A stretch of DNA of 64,000 bases from Flammeovirgaceae bacterium UBA6059 (GCA_002435755.1 DIYH01000004.1:124001-188000), one strand, 5' to 3'. Numbered from the stretch's first letter, positions 54,636 through 63,734 are shown. The notes: generated by a model not told the origin, from the sequence alone. A program made the numbers and translations.

Positions 54636-55313
54636 GTGTCATTGGGCTACTACTTACCAGAAAAAACCTTGACTAAAAGAAACTTACTTGTTGCTATCAC
54701 GATCATGCTCTTTGCTGGCCTATCGGCGAATGCACAAAAGCTGCTTTATGATGTAGTAAAGGGCAATAAAGTGCTTGGTTCTATGACCGTAGAGCGCAAT
54801 CAGGTAGGTTCGGAAACACGATTCACGGTAGAGAGCCTAGTCAACTATAAGCTGTTGTTATCCTTCAAAATCGAGTATGAGCTGGAAGAGCGATTTGAAA
54901 ATGGGGTGCTTGTGGATGGTTCAGCCACCAATTTGCTAAACGATAAACCGCAGAAGCACTCTGTAGTCAAGTGGGATGGTGAGAAGTATGTGATCAACCT
55001 CAATGGAGAGTTGAGCCAGGTCGATCAGGACGGTATAGTACTCAGTATCCCTCAGTTATATTTCAATAAGCCTGTCAATCAGCAGCAGATATTCTCACAA
55101 CAGTTCGCAGGCTTTATACCGCTCTACGAGGAATCTACTGAAGTTTTCGTGCTTGACTCTCCTGATGGGAAAAACTACTATACTTACGACGACCAAGGTA
55201 TTTGTGAAGAGGTCAAAGTTTCGCGATCATTTGCTACATTCTATTTCAAGCTAAAGGAGAAGGTGGATGACAAAAGAGGCGCTAAAGGCAAGAAAGTCTC
55301 AGACGGAGAATGA
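54636..55313 (+). CDS. DUF6134-like secreted protein
   Basis: 225 residues from a GTG at 54636. A TTG at 54669 would give the neater signal peptide TKRNLLVAITIMLFAGLSAN, so the start is uncertain. The mature part is a beta-rich domain (LLYDVVKGNKVLGSMTVERN, ESLVNYKLLLSFKIEYELEE, VDQDGIVLSIPQLYFNKPVN, NYYTYDDQGICEEVKVSRSF) as in DUF6134 exported proteins. The C-terminus is lysine-rich (KRGAKGKKVSDGE). Function is unknown. It is followed after 32 bases by the DUF697 gene on the same strand, suggesting one transcript. Confidence 0.7.
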   Translation: MSLGYYLPEKTLTKRNLLVAITIMLFAGLSANAQKLLYDVVKGNKVLGSMTVERNQVGSETRFTVESLVNYKLLLSFKIEYELEERFENGVLVDGSATNLLNDKPQKHSVVKWDGEKYVINLNGELSQVDQDGIVLSIPQLYFNKPVNQQQIFSQQFAGFIPLYEESTEVFVLDSPDGKNYYTYDDQGICEEVKVSRSFATFYFKLKEKVDDKRGAKGKKVSDGE

Positions 55314-55345
55314 AACGCAACACTGTTTTCCGCGTCTAATAGGAT

Positions 55346-56368
55346 ATGATCAAGCAATTGAGAAGTTTTTTATTACCCATCAGTATTCTACTGATACTGG
55401 GCTTTTTACTCTTCTTATTTAATCAGGTATCCCAAATCTATCTGGTACTGTACAGCATTAATAGTACCCTTGCCTATGTGATCACAGGTTTGCTTTCGAC
55501 GGTGCTATTGGCCTTGATACTCATACCGTTCGCGTTGTTCCTAAAGCTTCCCAGACCGTTGAGCCCACCTGCGTCATTGGCCGAAGTGGAAATCTTTAGA
55601 GAGAGGCTAAAAAGTCGGTTCAAAAAGAACAAATATTTAATCGAAAAAGGTCTGGCTGGTTCTCCAGTAGATACCGCCCTGCAAGCGCTCAATGAGGAAG
55701 CCAACGAGCGCATAAAGAAAACAGCTAATACAGTATTTCTGGCTACCGCAATTTCTCAGAATGGAAAACTGGATGCGCTTACAGTTTTGGTAACTCAATC
55801 AAAACTTGTCTGGGACCTGGCACATCTCTACTACCAGCGACCCAGTCTTCGGGATCTGACTCACCTCTATGCCAATGTCGGAGCGGCCACCTTCCTGGCC
55901 AGCCAAATCGAAGAGATAGATATCTCCGAGCAAATGGAGCCCGTGATCCGCTCATTGTTTAAGGGGATGACGACTCAGTCCGTTCCACTAGTTGGCAATT
56001 CTGCCTCAATAGTCATTGACTCTTTACTGGAAGGCACTACTAATGCTTTTTTGACGCTCCGTGTTGGTATCATTGCCAGAAACTACTGCAGTGGTTCCTT
56101 CTTTGAGTCCCGAAGGTCAGCCAAGCTGTCGGCCTTTAAAGAAGCCTCAGGAATGCTCGGAGCAATAGTGGTATCCGCCTCTAAGAATGTCATAGCCGGT
56201 ATCATGCAAGCCACCAAAAGGACTGGTGCTAAAACAGTTAACAGTGGAGTAGAAGCGGTCAAGCGGACTGGTGAGAGAATAGGTGGGCAAGTCAGAAAAG
56301 TAGGCCACCGTCTAAACCCTTTCAACTCCGGTAAAGAGGAAGCTACAGCCGATCAGCTACCCCAGTAG
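55346..56368 (+). CDS. DUF697/YcjF-like membrane protein
   Basis: 340 residues. Two N-terminal membrane helices (LLPISILLILGFLLFLF and YVITGLLSTVLLALILIPFA) are followed by a helical cytoplasmic part (about 75-300) with DUF697-like blocks (FLATAISQNGKLDALTVLVT, HLYANVGAATFLASQIEEID, NSASIVIDSLLEGTTNAFLT). The tail (about 285-340) is basic and repetitive (ATKRTGAKTVNSGVEAVKRT). Family members are often linked to GTPases or envelope stress; no GTPase is adjacent. It lies between the DUF6134-like gene and the M16 peptidase. Confidence 0.75.
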   Translation: MIKQLRSFLLPISILLILGFLLFLFNQVSQIYLVLYSINSTLAYVITGLLSTVLLALILIPFALFLKLPRPLSPPASLAEVEIFRERLKSRFKKNKYLIEKGLAGSPVDTALQALNEEANERIKKTANTVFLATAISQNGKLDALTVLVTQSKLVWDLAHLYYQRPSLRDLTHLYANVGAATFLASQIEEIDISEQMEPVIRSLFKGMTTQSVPLVGNSASIVIDSLLEGTTNAFLTLRVGIIARNYCSGSFFESRRSAKLSAFKEASGMLGAIVVSASKNVIAGIMQATKRTGAKTVNSGVEAVKRTGERIGGQVRKVGHRLNPFNSGKEEATADQLPQ

Positions 56369-56456
56369 TACCTTCCTAATTCTGACTTGCATAACCGTAA
56401 GACTGAACCATTTTTGATTTTCTTTGTATATCAACTTGAATTCATATTGTATTAGC

Positions 56457-59294
56457 ATGCAGAAAACGTTTTTCTCCATCCTTAGAAGAGTAGGCATATT
56501 CGCCATCTTAACTACATCAACCTTAGTTTATGGTCAGGAGATTGAAATCTCTAATGATCTCAATGATCCGATTCCGGTAGATGAAAATGTAAAAATAGGC
56601 ACATTAGAAAACGGACTCACTTACTACATCAGGGGTAATCAACGTCCTGAAAACCGACTGGAACTAAGATTGGTCGTCAATGCAGGTTCTATTCTTGAAG
56701 ATGAAGATCAGCTAGGGCTGGCGCATTTCCTGGAGCATATGGCCTTCAATGGCACCAAGAATTTTGAGAAGAACGAGATAGTTAGTTACCTGCAGTCCAT
56801 TGGGGTAAGGTTTGGGGCAGATCTCAATGCCTACACAAGCTTTGATGAGACTGTGTACATGCTGCCTATCCCAACGGACAATGATACGATCATTGATCAG
56901 GGATTTCAGATACTTGAGGACTGGGCGCATAATCTGACCTTCGATCTGGAAGAAATTGAAAAAGAACGAGGAGTTGTCATTGAAGAATGGCGGATCGGTA
57001 AAGGTGCGGATCGAAGAATGCTTGATGAGTACCTACCGATACTACTCAAAGATTCAAGGTATGCTGAGCGCTTACCCATTGGCAAAAAGGAAATTCTGGA
57101 CAACTTCCAACGCGATGTGTTAAAGCGCTTTTACGACGAGTGGTACCGTCCTGACCTTATGGCCGTCATTGCTGTAGGTGACCTACCAATTAATGTGATC
57201 GAGGACAAGATCAAAGAGCATTTTGAACAACTGGAAATTGTCGACAATCCAAGAACTCGAGAAGAATTTGGGGTGCCGGATCATGCCGAAACGCTTATCA
57301 ATATCTCCACGGATAAAGAAGCGAGCTATACTATTTCGCGTTTGTTCATAAAGACTGACCCTACAACTGATGAAACGTTGGGAGATTATCGTGATTGGCT
57401 TATAAGCAACATGTACACAGGCATGCTCAATCAGCGATTGAGTGAGTTAACCCAACAGGCAGAACCACCTTTTTTATATGGATCAGTATCAAACGGTTCG
57501 TTCTTTGCTCAAAGCAAAACGGCTTTTCAGGCATTCTCTGTGACAGAAGAAGATGGCATTGAAAGGGGGCTTTCAGCATTGCTTGCCGAAATTGAGCGTG
57601 TTAGGCGATTTGGTTTCACATCAACGGAGTTGGAGCGATATAAAAAGGACATGCTACAAAGCTATGAAGTCGCCTACAATGAGCGGGACAAGACCGAATC
57701 TGAAAACTACGTCAACGAATATGTTGGCAATTTCCTTGAAGATGAGCCCATACCTGGAATTGCCTTTGAATATGCTTTTGTGCAAGAGTACCTCGACGAG
57801 ATCACAGTAGAAGAGGTTAATGCGTTGACCGACGAACTGATTAAGGAAGAAAACCGCGTATTGGTGGTAACAGGTCCCGAGAAGGAGGGTCTTACCTATC
57901 CGAGTGAAGACGAACTTCGCTCCATCTTAGCCGCCAGCGGAAATATAGATTTAGAGGCCTATGATGATGGTGACGTGGGTACAGAGCTGATGTCGAGCCT
58001 ACCGGAACCGGGCAGCATCGAAGAAACAGACTATCATGAGCCTGTGGATATTACAGAGCTCAAGCTATCCAATGGTGTGACGGTTTACCTAAAGCCAACT
58101 GATTTTAAAAATGATCAGGTGCTTATGACATCATTCAGCCCGGGTGGCCACTCTCTATCTGATGATGAGAATTATATGTCTGCCTCCAATGCAGCGTCGA
58201 TTATCAATATCAGTGGAGTGTCAGGGTTTACTAATGTGCAACTACAAAAGATGCTCGCTGGAAAATCAGTGAGCGTTTCGCCATTCATACGCCAGCTATC
58301 GGAGGGTGTGCAAGGCAACAGCACACCTCAGGACTTGGAGACTTTGCTTCAGCTTACTAACCTGTACTTTACCAATCCAACGCTCGACCGGGATGCATTC
58401 CAATCATTCATCACACGCAACAAAGGATTCCTTAAGAATCTAAACTCTAATCCGCAGTTTTACTTCCAGGACCAGGTACAGCGCATCATGTCACAAAATC
58501 ATCTTCGAGGCGGTGGTTTTCCTTCTGAAGAGCAGCTGGATAGCATAGACCCAGAGTGGGCTTTAAGTTTTTACAAAGAGCGATTTGCAAATGCAAGCGA
58601 CTTTACCTTTTGGTTTGTAGGCAACTTTAACATTGAGGAGATAAAGCCACTTCTAGTCACATACTTAGGCTCATTGCCTACTGTTGACCGTACAGATGAG
58701 TGGAAAGATATGGGTGTCAGACCTCCTAGCGGAAATGTCAGTGAAGTGATCAATAAGGGCACAGACCCTAAGAGTACAGTGATCATGAACTGGACGGACG
58801 AGTTTGAGCGTACAAGAGAAGAAAACTTTTACTTTGGAGCGCTCTCAGACCTTGTAGACATCAAGCTAATTGAAATACTCAGAGAAGAAAAAAGTGGGGT
58901 CTACGGGGTAGGCTCAAGCGGAAGTACTTCTGGACTTCCTTATGAAAGCTATACCTTCAGAATTCAATTTCCTTGTGGCCCTGAAAATGTCGATGACCTA
59001 GTACAATCCGCTGAAGAAATCATCCAGTCCATCAAGGACAATCCCATTTCAGAAGAGAATCTGACTAAAATCAAAGAGCAGCGTAAACGCACTTTTGAGG
59101 TTAAGATCAAGGAAAACAACTTCTGGTTGAGCACACTAAGGTCTTATCATATTAATGGTTGGGACTTCAATGAGATCCCTGATTCACCTGCGAGGTTCGA
59201 TGAAATCGAAAGTGATAAAATCCGTGAGATCGCTCAGAAATATCTCGACACAGAAGAGTACATTAAGATTGTGCTGATGCCGGAGGGAGAGTAA
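56457..59294 (+). CDS. M16-family zinc metallopeptidase
   Basis: 945 residues from the ATG at 56457 (a TTG further up is not needed). Signal peptide (FFSILRRVGIFAILTTSTLV, cut near YGQ). The inverted zinc motif HFLEH lies in the first M16 domain (LAHFLEHMAFNGTKNF), with the third ligand glutamate in RGVVIEEWRIGKGADRR. A second, inactive M16 half follows at about 545-940 (SVYLKPTDFKNDQVLMTSFS-like, WFVGNFNIEEIKPLLVTYLG). The enzyme is probably a periplasmic or surface oligopeptidase of the PqqL type. It is followed by a 14-base-pair terminator hairpin. Confidence 0.94.
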   Translation: MQKTFFSILRRVGIFAILTTSTLVYGQEIEISNDLNDPIPVDENVKIGTLENGLTYYIRGNQRPENRLELRLVVNAGSILEDEDQLGLAHFLEHMAFNGTKNFEKNEIVSYLQSIGVRFGADLNAYTSFDETVYMLPIPTDNDTIIDQGFQILEDWAHNLTFDLEEIEKERGVVIEEWRIGKGADRRMLDEYLPILLKDSRYAERLPIGKKEILDNFQRDVLKRFYDEWYRPDLMAVIAVGDLPINVIEDKIKEHFEQLEIVDNPRTREEFGVPDHAETLINISTDKEASYTISRLFIKTDPTTDETLGDYRDWLISNMYTGMLNQRLSELTQQAEPPFLYGSVSNGSFFAQSKTAFQAFSVTEEDGIERGLSALLAEIERVRRFGFTSTELERYKKDMLQSYEVAYNERDKTESENYVNEYVGNFLEDEPIPGIAFEYAFVQEYLDEITVEEVNALTDELIKEENRVLVVTGPEKEGLTYPSEDELRSILAASGNIDLEAYDDGDVGTELMSSLPEPGSIEETDYHEPVDITELKLSNGVTVYLKPTDFKNDQVLMTSFSPGGHSLSDDENYMSASNAASIINISGVSGFTNVQLQKMLAGKSVSVSPFIRQLSEGVQGNSTPQDLETLLQLTNLYFTNPTLDRDAFQSFITRNKGFLKNLNSNPQFYFQDQVQRIMSQNHLRGGGFPSEEQLDSIDPEWALSFYKERFANASDFTFWFVGNFNIEEIKPLLVTYLGSLPTVDRTDEWKDMGVRPPSGNVSEVINKGTDPKSTVIMNWTDEFERTREENFYFGALSDLVDIKLIEILREEKSGVYGVGSSGSTSGLPYESYTFRIQFPCGPENVDDLVQSAEEIIQSIKDNPISEENLTKIKEQRKRTFEVKIKENNFWLSTLRSYHINGWDFNEIPDSPARFDEIESDKIREIAQKYLDTEEYIKIVLMPEGE

Positions 59295-59313
59295 CCTTAA
59301 AAAAAATGGAAAC

Positions 59314-59346
59314 AAAAAACCTGATCATGATTGATCAGGTTTTTTG
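59314..59346. terminator. Perfect hairpin terminator between M16 peptidase and tRNA-Leu
   Basis: A perfect 14-base-pair stem joins 59314-59327 to 59332-59345 with a four-base loop; the core is CCTGATCA / TGATCAGG with A and T tails. It can end both the M16 transcript (plus) and the tRNA transcript (minus). Confidence 0.9.
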
Positions 59347-59353
59347 TTTGAAG

Positions 59354-59439
59354 TACCTCGGGCGGGACTTGAACCCGCACGACCTTTAAGGGTCACAGGA
59401 TTTTAAGTCCTGCGTGTCTACCAATTCCACCACCGAGGC
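59354..59439 (-). tRNA. tRNA-Leu (anticodon UAA)
   Basis: Folded by eye into 86 bases: acceptor GCCTCGG with CCGAGGT, anticodon stem CAGGA / TCCTG around CTTAAAA (anticodon TAA), a long variable arm GACC..GGTC typical of leucine tRNA, and T arm GCGGG TTCAAGT CCCGC. The first acceptor pair is G-U rather than G-C. CCA is not encoded. It reads UUA codons. Confidence 0.95.
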
Positions 59440-59480
59440 ATTAGTGATTTTAGATTAATCAATGTTCTGATTTAAGATTT
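59440..59480. repeat. Left arm of imperfect inverted repeat
   Basis: The arm starts at the tRNA-Leu 5' edge and runs into the last codons of the four-helix-bundle gene. ATTTAAGATTT (59470-59480) is the exact reverse complement of 59826-59836, and TGATTTTAGATT (59445-59456) matches the reverse complement of 59848-59859 at 11 of 12 positions. Confidence 0.6.
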
Positions 59481-59815
59481 ATTTCGGCCGTTTTTCTCGA
59501 TGACACGAATATCGCAACGAGCTCGTCGGCTTCTTTGCGTAACTCTTCTAACTTGGTATACCCAATCTCCTCTAAAAACTCTAACCAAAACATTACTTCA
59601 TCACATTCTTCAATGCAAATGCTAAGTTTAGCCATAAACTCTCTCGTGCTCCTGGCTCTACATACAGCTCTATAATTTGCACCTACGGAAGTGGCACATC
59701 TGAGAAGTTGTTTGCCGAGTACCTCGCTATCATGGCCGGAACGCAATGTCTGAACCAGGTGATAAATCCGTACACCTAGTGATTTCGTTCTTTTTTGGAG
59801 ATCGGTCTTATTCAA
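59459..59815 (-). CDS. Four-helix-bundle protein, 23S rRNA intervening-sequence family
   Basis: 118 residues. The family core is visible: SLGVRIYHLVQTL, LGKQLLRCATSVGANYRAVC (the conserved LLRSATSVGAN-type block), EFMAKLSICIEECDEVMFWL and LEFLEEIGYTKLEELRKEAD. The protein folds as a four-helix bundle that forms pentamers; the family is named for genes inside intervening sequences of 23S rRNA, but it also occurs elsewhere. The only usable start is TTG at 59815, directly after an in-frame TGA. The gene lies between tRNA-Gly and tRNA-Leu on the same strand, and inverted repeats flank it. Function is unresolved, and nucleic-acid binding is inferred from a basic surface in relatives. Confidence 0.88.
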   Translation of the reverse strand: MNKTDLQKRTKSLGVRIYHLVQTLRSGHDSEVLGKQLLRCATSVGANYRAVCRARSTREFMAKLSICIEECDEVMFWLEFLEEIGYTKLEELRKEADELVAIFVSSRKTAEINLKSEH

Positions 59816-59825
59816 TCAGCAATTC

Positions 59826-59862
59826 AAATCTTAAATTTCAGTTCTTCAATCTGAAATCAATG
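59826..59862. repeat. Right arm of imperfect inverted repeat
   Basis: The arm runs from just upstream of the four-helix-bundle start to the last base before the tRNA-Gly 3' edge. AAATCTTAAAT (59826-59836) and AATCTGAAATCA (59848-59859) pair with the left arm at 59470-59480 and 59445-59456. Confidence 0.6.
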
Positions 59863-59935
59863 AGCGGGAGACGGGATTCGAACCCGCGACCCCAACCTTG
59901 GCAAGGTTGTGCTCTACCAGCTGAGCTACTCTCGC
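59863..59935 (-). tRNA. tRNA-Gly (anticodon GCC)
   Basis: 73 bases by hand folding: D arm GCTC AGCTGGTA GAGC, anticodon stem CAACC / GGTTG around TTGCCAA, T arm GCGGG TTCGAAT CCCGT, discriminator T. The acceptor stem GCGAGAG / CTCCCGC has an A-C mismatch at positions 4 and 69 where a G-C pair is usual. CCA is not encoded. Confidence 0.93.
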
Positions 59936-59953
59936 TTGTCCTTAAAAGGATTG

Positions 59954-59983
59954 CAAATTTAAATTAAGCTTAGAAAATTCCAA
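59954..59983 (-). promoter_or_regulatory. Promoter of the tRNA-Gly transcript
   Basis: On the minus strand TTGG (59983-59980) is followed after 18 bases by TAAATTTG (59961-59954), close to the Bacteroidota consensus. The tRNA-Gly 5' end at 59935 lies 18 bases downstream, a fitting distance for a short leader. Confidence 0.5.
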
Positions 59984-60052
59984 CAAGCCTTAGCAAATAT
60001 TTAGGCTTATTATCCTATTCTACATTTTTGAATTTGCGTCCTTTGCCAGCAC

Positions 60053-60952
60053 ATGAAAAACACCATTTTCTTGCTCATCGCGACCTTAGCCTTAAGCAGT
60101 TGTCATAGACAGGACCAACGGGATTTTAAAGTGTCGATTGACAATACCTTATTCCAGCCTGCCCAGGCTATCACAGAAATCACGGACCCGGGACTAGAGG
60201 AAGTCAGTGGTATAGTGGTGAGTCGGGATCAAACCGGTTATTTCTGGGTACATAATGACAGTGGTGACTCAGCCACACTTTATATGATCGACCTGCAAGG
60301 AAGACTGATAATGACAGCTTTACTCGAAGGAATCGAGGCAATAGACTGGGAAGATATCGCTCTGGTGGAGTGTGATGGGACTGATTTACTGATTATAGGA
60401 GATATCGGAGATAATGGTGCAGAGCGAGATCATGTCAGCGTTCATATCGTAGAAGAACCAAAATACACAGGGGAACCTGCTATGGTAATTCCTGCTCAGT
60501 TGATAAAGACTTACACTATACAATATGAAGAGGGGCCAAGAGATTCTGAGTCCATAAACTATCACCCTGTTTCAAGGCAAGTGAGCATTATTACCAAAAG
60601 AGAAAAAAATGTCATGTTGTACTCGTTTGATCTGGATGACTCAAGACAGAAGGTCCTATCATCACTGGGCGAAATAGCTTTAAGAAACTTTACCTCAGCA
60701 GACATCAATGACAAAGGAGAATTATTGATAAAGAATTATAAGAGCATCTTTTTTTGGGAGGCAGATTCTCAAATCAATGTAATTATCAGCAAGACACCTG
60801 TTAGAATTCCTTATTTGCCAGAACCTCAGGGAGAGGCCATAGGATGGGATGGTTTAGGTGGATTCTATACGTTGAGTGAGCTCAATGAGGATGCAAAACA
60901 AATTCTTTACTATTATGCACCTAAGCAGGGCAATGGAAGCCAAAAAGAGTGA
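60053..60952 (+). CDS. Beta-propeller-like lipoprotein
   Basis: 299 residues with a lipoprotein signal (FLLIATLALSSC, Cys17). The sequence has repeated beta strands with the blocks EEVSGIVVSRDQTGYFWVHN, DWEDIALVECDGTDLLIIGD, IGDNGAERDHVSVHIVEEP and DSESINYHPVSRQVSIITKR, a pattern seen in secreted Bacteroidota propeller proteins that follow DWEDIA and GDIGDN. It is probably anchored in the outer membrane or periplasm. I cannot assign a substrate. It is convergent with mutS across a 169-base gap in which I see no convincing gene. Confidence 0.65.
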   Translation: MKNTIFLLIATLALSSCHRQDQRDFKVSIDNTLFQPAQAITEITDPGLEEVSGIVVSRDQTGYFWVHNDSGDSATLYMIDLQGRLIMTALLEGIEAIDWEDIALVECDGTDLLIIGDIGDNGAERDHVSVHIVEEPKYTGEPAMVIPAQLIKTYTIQYEEGPRDSESINYHPVSRQVSIITKREKNVMLYSFDLDDSRQKVLSSLGEIALRNFTSADINDKGELLIKNYKSIFFWEADSQINVIISKTPVRIPYLPEPQGEAIGWDGLGGFYTLSELNEDAKQILYYYAPKQGNGSQKE

Positions 60953-61121
60953 AAAATTAAAAAATGTCATATCGTAGTGTAGCGGAGATATTTGATTATT
61001 GAGTACTACCGTATCAACTAGCCTACCCGTGAAAGGATAATTGGTTTTCCCGCTGACTCTCAAAAGGACAATACTTTTTGACTTTTCCCTGATGAATACT
61101 CCACGTGGTTGTCCGGGCACC

Positions 61122-63734
61122 TTAGCCTTTCAATATTGTCTTGATCTCGTTGAGTTTAAGTAACGCCTCTACTGGTGATATTCTATTAACATCTATCTCG
61201 TTGAGGATCTTTCGGACCTCTTCAAACTTAGGGTCGGCCTCAAACAGACTTAGCTGAAAATTGCTCCTGGGAAGGTTCTCTAATTTGGTTTTGTCTTTTT
61301 CCTTCAGCTTATCCTTTTCCAGATGTTGCATGATCTCATTGGCCCTGATCACTACCTCATTGGGCATTCCGGCCATCTGGGCCACATGAATCCCGAAACT
61401 ATGCTCACTACCTCCTTCCTCCAGCTTACGCATAAAAATCACTTTGTTGTCCATCTCGCGAACTGACACATTGAAATTCTTGATCCTTGGAAAGTCGTTG
61501 GTCAGTTGGTTTAGCTCATGATAATGTGTGGCAAACAAAGTCTTAGCCTTAAACTTTGGATGCTTGTGCAAGTACTCTACGATGGACCATGCAATAGAGA
61601 TCCCATCATAGGTACTGGTGCCACGACCAATCTCGTCCATTAGGATCAGGCTTCTCGAACTCAGGTTATTGAGAATAGAGGCTGTCTCGGTCATTTCCAC
61701 CATGAACGTCGACTCACCTTTAGATAGATTATCTGAAGCACCGACCCTTGTGAATACCTTATCTACTAAGCCAATACGCGCGTAGGTAGCAGGCACATGG
61801 CAACCCATCTGGGCCATCAACACAATCAAGGCAGTTTGACGTAGGAGTGCAGATTTACCCGCCATATTGGGGCCGGTAATGATCATCAATTGCTGCGAAG
61901 TATCATCAAGGAAGACATCATTGGGTACGTATGACTCACCAGGAGGCAAATGTTGCTCGATCACCGGATGTCGCCCTTCCTTGATATCGATCTCCATATC
62001 CTCAGTGATATGAGGCTTACCGTAGTTGTATTTTCGCGATAGCAGAGCAAAGCTGATCAGACAATCCAATGTAGCTATCACCTGGCCATCCTGCTGTACC
62101 TGTGGCACATACTCCAGCGCATCCTGGATCAACTGCTGATAGAGCCTGCTCTCTATGGCAATCATCTTATCTTCCGCAGAGATGATCTTCTCCTCATAGA
62201 CTTTCAACTCCTCTGTGATGTAGCGCTCGGCATTGACAAGGGTTTGTTTTCTGATCCATTCTTCCGGCACCTTGTCCTTATGCGCGTTGCTCACTTCAAG
62301 GTAGTAGCCAAATACCTTGTTATAGGCTATTTTGAGTGAGGTGATCCCGGTTTGCTCCTTCTCCCTGGTCTGAAGGTCTATGAGGTAGTCCTTACCAGAA
62401 TAGGCAATTGTGCGTAACTCATCTAATTCTTCGTCTACACTATCATTGATCAGATTACCCTGGGTGCTGACTATAGGCACCTCTTCCTTGAGCAGCTTCT
62501 CAATCTTCGAAAACAAGAACTCACAAGGATCAATCTGACTGGCTATTTGCTTAAGAGATTCATCCAGCGATGAATTCAATAATTCTTTAATCGGCCCAAG
62601 CAAGCCCAATGCCTTTTTGAGCAGATTAAACTCTCGCGGATTGATCCTGCCTACGGCTACCTTTGAGATCAACCGCTCTAAGTCAGCCATTGGTTTGAGC
62701 AGTTCGGTGAGCTGCTCAGTCAGTTCATCATTCTCCGATAGGGCGTTAACAATCCCCAGTCGACGCTCAATCGCCTCTTTATTCTTAAGCGGCAGAATGA
62801 TCCATTTTTTCAACAATCTCGAACCCATTGCCGTATGGGTATGATCGAGCACTTCAATCAACGGTATACCATCAGACTGCTGAGATTGAAGTAGCTCCAG
62901 ATTACGTATGGTGAACTTATCAAGCCATACATATTTTTCCTCCTCAATCCGTGAAATAGACCGGATATGACCAATGTCACGATGCTCCGTATCCTCCAGG
63001 TAATACAATATAGCGCCAGCAGCCACTACCGCATTATGCATTTCTTCGATCCCGAATCCCTTGAGATTGGCAGTACCAAAGTGACTAGTTAGTCGCTCAT
63101 AACCGTACTCATCACCAAACACCCAGTCTTCTAAGCTGAAGGTGTTGAGGTCAGGTGAAAACTGAGCCTCTATATCAGAACGATAGGCTTTGTTGAAGAT
63201 AAGTTCAGAAGGCTGAAATCCCTGGATCAGCTTGTCGATGTATGGCCATTGACCATTAGAGACCATGAACTCTCCTGTCGATAAGTCAAGAAAAGCAATG
63301 CCAATGTCCTTACCACTGACATGTACTGAAGCAAGATAGTTGTTGGCGCGCTTATCCAGTACATTGTCATGCATGGAGAGCCCTGGTGTGACCAGCTCTG
63401 TTACTCCACGTTTCACTATGCCCTTTACTGACTTTGGATCTTCCAACTGATCACAGATGGCTACTCGATGACCAGCTCTTACAAGCCTCGGCAGATAACT
63501 GTCAAGCGAGTGATGTGGAAATCCTGCTAGCTCAATGTGACTTGCAGCTCCATTCGCTCGTTTAGTTAGCACAATATCAAGTGTGCTGCTTGCCTTCACT
63601 GCATCTTCTCCAAAAGTCTCATAAAAGTCTCCCACTCTGAAAAGCAACAGTGCTCCAGGATACCGCTGCTTGATGGCATTGTACTGCTTCATCAGCGGTG
63701 TTTCTTTCGGAGATTTCGTCTTGCTTTTAGCCAT
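61122..63734 (-). CDS. mutS: DNA mismatch repair protein MutS
   Basis: 870 residues, the MutS1 length. The N-terminal mismatch-binding domain has TPLMKQYNAIKQRYPGALLL and the Phe-x-Glu motif in VGDFYETFGEDA. The C-terminal ATPase has Walker A TGPNMAGKSALLRQTALI, Walker B and signature RSLILMDEIGRGTSTYDGIS, and the helix-turn-helix end (ISPVEALLKLNEI). MutS recognises mismatches and recruits MutL. It is divergent from a SpoU-type methyltransferase gene. Confidence 0.98.
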   Translation of the reverse strand: MAKSKTKSPKETPLMKQYNAIKQRYPGALLLFRVGDFYETFGEDAVKASSTLDIVLTKRANGAASHIELAGFPHHSLDSYLPRLVRAGHRVAICDQLEDPKSVKGIVKRGVTELVTPGLSMHDNVLDKRANNYLASVHVSGKDIGIAFLDLSTGEFMVSNGQWPYIDKLIQGFQPSELIFNKAYRSDIEAQFSPDLNTFSLEDWVFGDEYGYERLTSHFGTANLKGFGIEEMHNAVVAAGAILYYLEDTEHRDIGHIRSISRIEEEKYVWLDKFTIRNLELLQSQQSDGIPLIEVLDHTHTAMGSRLLKKWIILPLKNKEAIERRLGIVNALSENDELTEQLTELLKPMADLERLISKVAVGRINPREFNLLKKALGLLGPIKELLNSSLDESLKQIASQIDPCEFLFSKIEKLLKEEVPIVSTQGNLINDSVDEELDELRTIAYSGKDYLIDLQTREKEQTGITSLKIAYNKVFGYYLEVSNAHKDKVPEEWIRKQTLVNAERYITEELKVYEEKIISAEDKMIAIESRLYQQLIQDALEYVPQVQQDGQVIATLDCLISFALLSRKYNYGKPHITEDMEIDIKEGRHPVIEQHLPPGESYVPNDVFLDDTSQQLMIITGPNMAGKSALLRQTALIVLMAQMGCHVPATYARIGLVDKVFTRVGASDNLSKGESTFMVEMTETASILNNLSSRSLILMDEIGRGTSTYDGISIAWSIVEYLHKHPKFKAKTLFATHYHELNQLTNDFPRIKNFNVSVREMDNKVIFMRKLEEGGSEHSFGIHVAQMAGMPNEVVIRANEIMQHLEKDKLKEKDKTKLENLPRSNFQLSLFEADPKFEEVRKILNEIDVNRISPVEALLKLNEIKTILKG

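Noticed and set aside
60854..61120. Minus-strand frame starting at a GTG one base after the mutS stop
   Set aside because: Its second half is antisense to the propeller-like lipoprotein gene, its composition is not protein-like and there is no recognisable domain; a chance frame is more likely.
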